DNA from: Cristatella mucedo
Lineage: Eukaryota; Bryozoa; Phylactolaemata; Cristatellidae
Assembly: GCA_009760855.2 (NCBI GenBank)
Contig: WPIO01000028.1
Span: forward strand, 1,137,001 to 1,201,000
Direction: 5' to 3'
DNA length: 64,000 bases
A model generated the notes under the pieces. The model did not search any database and was not told where the DNA came from. It saw only the letters and a list, made by a program, of their open reading frames with translations. How positions within the stretch are numbered: position 1 is the first letter of the stretch; each line of letters starts with the position of its first letter. Of the stretch, positions 1 to 64,000 are shown piece by piece. A program made the translations under genes and the position numbers.

Positions 1-2025
1 CTGAGCCTTAATCACTTCTCCCAGAGGTTGAGTAAAATGGAGAACAGTAAGGGACCGAGGACGGACCCTTGAGGGACTCCACAGGTGATCAGTCTCGTGT
101 TGGAAACCTGACCCCCACACGACACGGATTGAACACGATCAGATAAGTACGATTTAAACCGCGCCAGTGTCTCGTCTGCCAGACCGATCGTTTTTCTCAA
201 TCGCTCAAGTAGGACAATCGTGGTCAATAGTGTCGAAGGCAGTTGATAGATCTAGCAGAGCTAGGGCATTGAAATCCCCCTCATTGTTGCCGCATAGAAT
301 GTCATTATTAACACGGAGGAGAGCAGTTTGAGCGGAGTGCTGCCTCTTGAACCCCGACTGAAATGTTTCAGACATTTCATTCTTTTCGATATGTGCTACC
401 AGCTGCTTAGCAGCCATTCTTTCAAGAATCTTTGACAAAAATGGATGAAGGGAAACTGGGCGATAGTTTGCAAGGACCTCTGTATCTAACCCAGGCTTTT
501 TAAGTATCGGTCTAACGATTGCCGATTTGAGGGACTTGGGTACTACCCCTTTTTCCAAAGAAGCACTAAAAATCTCGGTTATGACAGGGCTAAGTTGGTC
601 TGGCAGTGACGACCACAGAGACGATGGAATAGGGTCTTCAGGAGATGAGCTCTTTTATTAGACATTATTATGGTAGCCATATCACACGCAGAAACTTCGG
701 AAAATCTTTAAAGGAAGGTCACAGGTGGTGACTCCACTATTGTTTTACTCGGATGGGGGCTTTATGGAGGCACGAACGTGCATAATTTTTACAGTAAAGA
801 AGGCAGAAAAATTTTCGGCTGAGCCGTTAATATCTGGGGAGTCAGATCTCTCAGCATTGGCCAGTAAATGTTTTACCATCTAATAAATCTGTTGTGGGTC
901 TGACTGGCAGGACTTCAGTTTTCGGGGTGAAAAAAGAAACCCTGGCCTTTTTTAGCTTCCCGGGGGGAAAACTCGAAGGAAGTCTTTGAAATTGATTAGA
1001 TCTGCATCAGACCCCGATTTATTAAAACGACATTCAAGCCTTCGCTAAACACGGCGTATCTTTTGAAGTGTTTTTTGTAAATTGAAAGGAATCTCCACGA
1101 CTCTGCAAATGGATAGAAAGAACGAAAGTGTGCTAGTCTAGAGCCCTTTAAGTGTCATGTTCACTGCGTCAGTGAGGGTATTGAGGCTGTCGGTCGAGTA
1201 CGGGTGCAGATCAAGAAGACCTGCATCACAAATAGATTCCGAAAATTTGTCTATATCAATGCTTTTTAAGTAACGTCGCTGGACAAGTTCGACATTACCC
1301 TCTAGGTACAAGGGAGCAGGAACAGTCAACGAGATCGAACAATGATCCGAGAGGGTCATCGGGCACAACGCAAGGTTAGTGAGGCAGACATCCTTAGTGA
1401 TCACGAGATCTAGGATATAGCCATCGATGTGAGTGGTGTGATTAACGTGTTGGACCAAACTAAAATTCTCCAGACAGTCAAGAAATGAGCGAACCTGGCT
1501 GTTTATAGGGTTGTCAATGTGAATATTGAAGTCTCCAGCAATCAGTAGCGGCATTACACAAACATTGTTAGCGAGGAGCTCCAAAAACTCCTCTATAAAC
1601 AATTCTAGACAGCCAGCAGGAGGTTGGTATATCACAACAGTGAGAGGCAATGTCTTCGATGAGGACCTGATAGCAACTGATTCAAACGATGGCCCATGCG
1701 AAAAACTGCATATCTTATAGCCAAACGATTAACGAACAATAATTGCAACCCCACCTTGATCTCATTTTCCATAGCCACACAAAATTTAGTTTAGCTGGCA
1801 AGCTTTTCATATGTTCATTTGATTAAGCTTTAAGTCGATCAAGTTATCCCCCCTTTTATCCCACTGTGCCCACCTTGCTTTGAATGGGCGATTTCTACAG
1901 TTTCTCCAGTTGATATCATGGATACATAAGCCAAGCATTATGGCTGTCAAGAAAGATCTCGCGTTAAGGACTAGATCAATCGTGCAGCGAAGGAGTGACC
2001 GGCTTTCACCGCTTCCACTCCACAT
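1..2025 (-). mobile_element. Non-LTR retrotransposon (CR1/L2-like), endonuclease and RT, decayed
   Basis: Read on the minus strand, positions about 1720-1138 encode an APE-type endonuclease segment with VVIYQPPAG, LIAGDFNIHID and LSDHCSI motifs. Positions 558-12 encode reverse transcriptase motifs: [15 protein letters not shown] and CGVPQGSVLGPLLFSI. The RT is split between two frames near 205-227, so this copy has at least one frameshift. Positions 1807-2025 (RSLLRCTIDLVLNARSF) may be further 5' coding sequence. The left end continues outside the window. The order EN then RT and the motif style fit the CR1/L2 group. Confidence 0.85.
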
Positions 2026-2387
2026 TCACCGCTGTCTGACGGCTCTGAATTAGTAGCTCACCCTCCCGTTGCTTGGCAATCGACTCATGCCATTGCCATG
2101 GACCCAGGATATGAGATGGTGGAACCAACCGAATGGTGGCTGCAGGGATAGGGAAATAAGCTGAAAGCAAACGTGTCTTGCGTAAAAAAATGTTTACCAT
2201 CAGTCGCTAGATAGGACAACAGCTTAGACCTCGGTGCGTGACCGGAGCCCTAGCCGTATGACATCGGCTTGCCGCTGGGCAACTTCGGACGCTTCGATGG
2301 ATGACAATGTTTATAGAGCTTGGGCAATATTGACAATAGCTGCGACCATTGTTCGAAATGCAGCATTTGCCGGTAGTTGACAGCAAT
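2026..2387 (+). other. NEK9 upstream region / putative 5' UTR and promoter
   Basis: The only non-repeat stretch between the minus-strand LINE and the NEK9 start codon. I see no TATA box in a convincing position and no clear initiator. It must hold the 5' UTR, unless an upstream non-coding exon lies left of the window. Confidence 0.4.
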
Positions 2388-62784
<60,397 letters not shown>

Positions 62785-63270
62785 GTAAGTCTGTGAAAGT
62801 GCTTGCCTGCCGCATCCACTAACCTCTGAGCCACTTTAGTGCATCAGCTCTGCTCCGACCTGCACCAGTGCTGTAGTGTGCTCATCCCCTCAGCCCCCCC
62901 TGGCTCCCCATCCTATAATTGTGAGGGATCCCCTTCTATTACTCTAGCCGATTAGCTGGGCCTCTAAACATCCTGGTGACCGCGCCTTAAGTTTATATGC
63001 GCCTAATGGCTAGAACTCACTGCGAAATGACACAATGATGATATCTGCGACTCAGCGACAATTGAACCAAGCTAAAAACCGACCTGTTCCTCAAAATATT
63101 TCTTCCATCTGTGTGAGTTGTCCTTTTTGTGCTTATGCATTCTTCAATTGTTCATGTTACTTACTATCGCTGATCCGTTGATATTATTATTCCTGTCCCG
63201 CTTATTTGAAGTTCCTAAAGAACGATTTAGTATTCTGTAGGTGCTTTGCAGATCATTATTGTTGTTAAAG
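62785..63270 (+). mobile_element. Intron 21 start with diverged LINE fragment
   Basis: From about 62930 to 63260 the plus strand resembles the LINE A C-terminus and tail (CTAATGGCTAGAACTCACTG, then GAAGTTCCTAAAGAACGATT). Very diverged. Confidence 0.5.
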
Positions 63271-63623
63271 CAAATTTACATTTCGTTGCGGTTCTTTCAC
63301 TTTGCTCCATCGAAAGTCTAGCCTGCCTCTGCCTGCTCAGCTGTACGTGGAAGTATGAGCATTTTCTTTTTTAATAACTTGCATTAGCACAGGTCGGTTT
63401 TGAGCTGGTCTTGGTTAATATTCTCTCATGTTTAGGTGCTACAAGCATATGATCTTCAGCCAGGCGTGTCTGCCTCTTTCTAAAGTATGCTCTGCCCTCT
63501 CTGTCTCCCTGTCTGTCTTATCTATCTGTGTCTGTCTGTCTGTGTCTGTCTCTCTCTCTCTCTGCCTCACTCTTTATAATTTATACCTGCGTGCTTACAC
63601 CATGCAATTATGTGTGTGCCTAA

Positions 63624-63765
63624 CTGGATTGGTCCAGCGGTTAAGGCGCTTGCCCCGGCTAAGGTCTGGCTGAGGTCGTGGGCTCGAGCCCCGAGGCATA
63701 TGTAAAGCACCTGAATAGAGATTAAGTTCTCTCGGGGTGCTATACAAATGAATTATATTTATTCA
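63624..63765 (+). mobile_element. SINE-1 copy, near full length
   Basis: Plus strand: A box TGGTCCAGCGGTTAAGGCGC, B box GTGGGCTCGAGCCCC, then the tail GTAAAGCACCTGAATAGAGA TTAAGTTCTC-type sequence and GCTATACAAATGAATTATAT. The clearest copy for defining the family. Confidence 0.88.
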
Positions 63766-64000
63766 TTTATTTATTTGTATACTGGTACAGCTATCAATCT
63801 CAACCCTGGTGTTTTCTCTGTCTATGTGTATAAATACCCGTACACGTGCACCATATATGAATATACATAGAGATATATTCTGTATGCACATATACATAGT
63901 TTAGTGTATATACCTGTATATATGTGTTTGTGTGTGTACGTGCGCACAGGGGTATGTGTAAACAGTCCTCTACCTCTTTGGCCAGCTATTCCTGGAAAGT

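Noticed and set aside
63624-63700. Functional tRNA gene
   Set aside because: The A and B boxes are there, but no acceptor stem or anticodon arm can be formed; it is a SINE head.

Overview
The window is a piece of a metazoan nuclear genome, probably an invertebrate. It has GT-AG introns, short exons separated by up to 7 kb, long (CT)n, (TG)n and (TA)n tracts, and dense decayed non-LTR retrotransposons and tRNA-derived SINEs. I could not fix the species.

One conventional gene fills almost the whole window on the + strand: an orthologue of the mitotic kinase NEK9 (Nercc1). I assembled it by eye as 21 coding exons from 2388 to 62784. All introns are GT-AG, all phases are compatible, and the joined reading frame is 959 codons. 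Exons 1-8 encode a NEK-type kinase domain with all the usual catalytic residues. Exon 9 is a linker, exons 10-17 form a seven-bladed RCC1-like propeller, and exons 18-21 give a low-complexity tail leading into a coiled coil. The stop codon was not found with confidence; the gene probably runs past the right edge.

The rest is mostly repeats. Positions 1 to about 2025 hold a minus-strand LINE (endonuclease plus reverse transcriptase) ending about 360 bp before the NEK9 start codon. The introns carry many 5'-truncated LINE copies of at least two families. Family A ends in a short stem-like tail plus (ATT)n. Family B ends in a (TACAT)n-like tail. There are two tRNA-derived SINE families, and SINE-1 carries the family A LINE tail. 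Other remains include a hAT dimerisation domain (about 18.2-18.7 kb), a pogo/Tigger-like transposase end (about 25 kb), a decayed copy of a transposase-like family without a name I know (about 29.95-31.55 kb), a TA-flanked 684 bp element (32375-33058) and a possible Tc1-like relic (about 58.6-59.1 kb).

I did not find a convincing new multi-gene system. The items most worth a second look are the SINE/LINE shared tail, a nearly identical inverted LINE pair at 43.2 and 46.0 kb, a perfect 29-bp palindrome in intron 1, an unexplained 252-codon antisense ORF just before exon 20, and an unidentified block at 44.3-46.0 kb.
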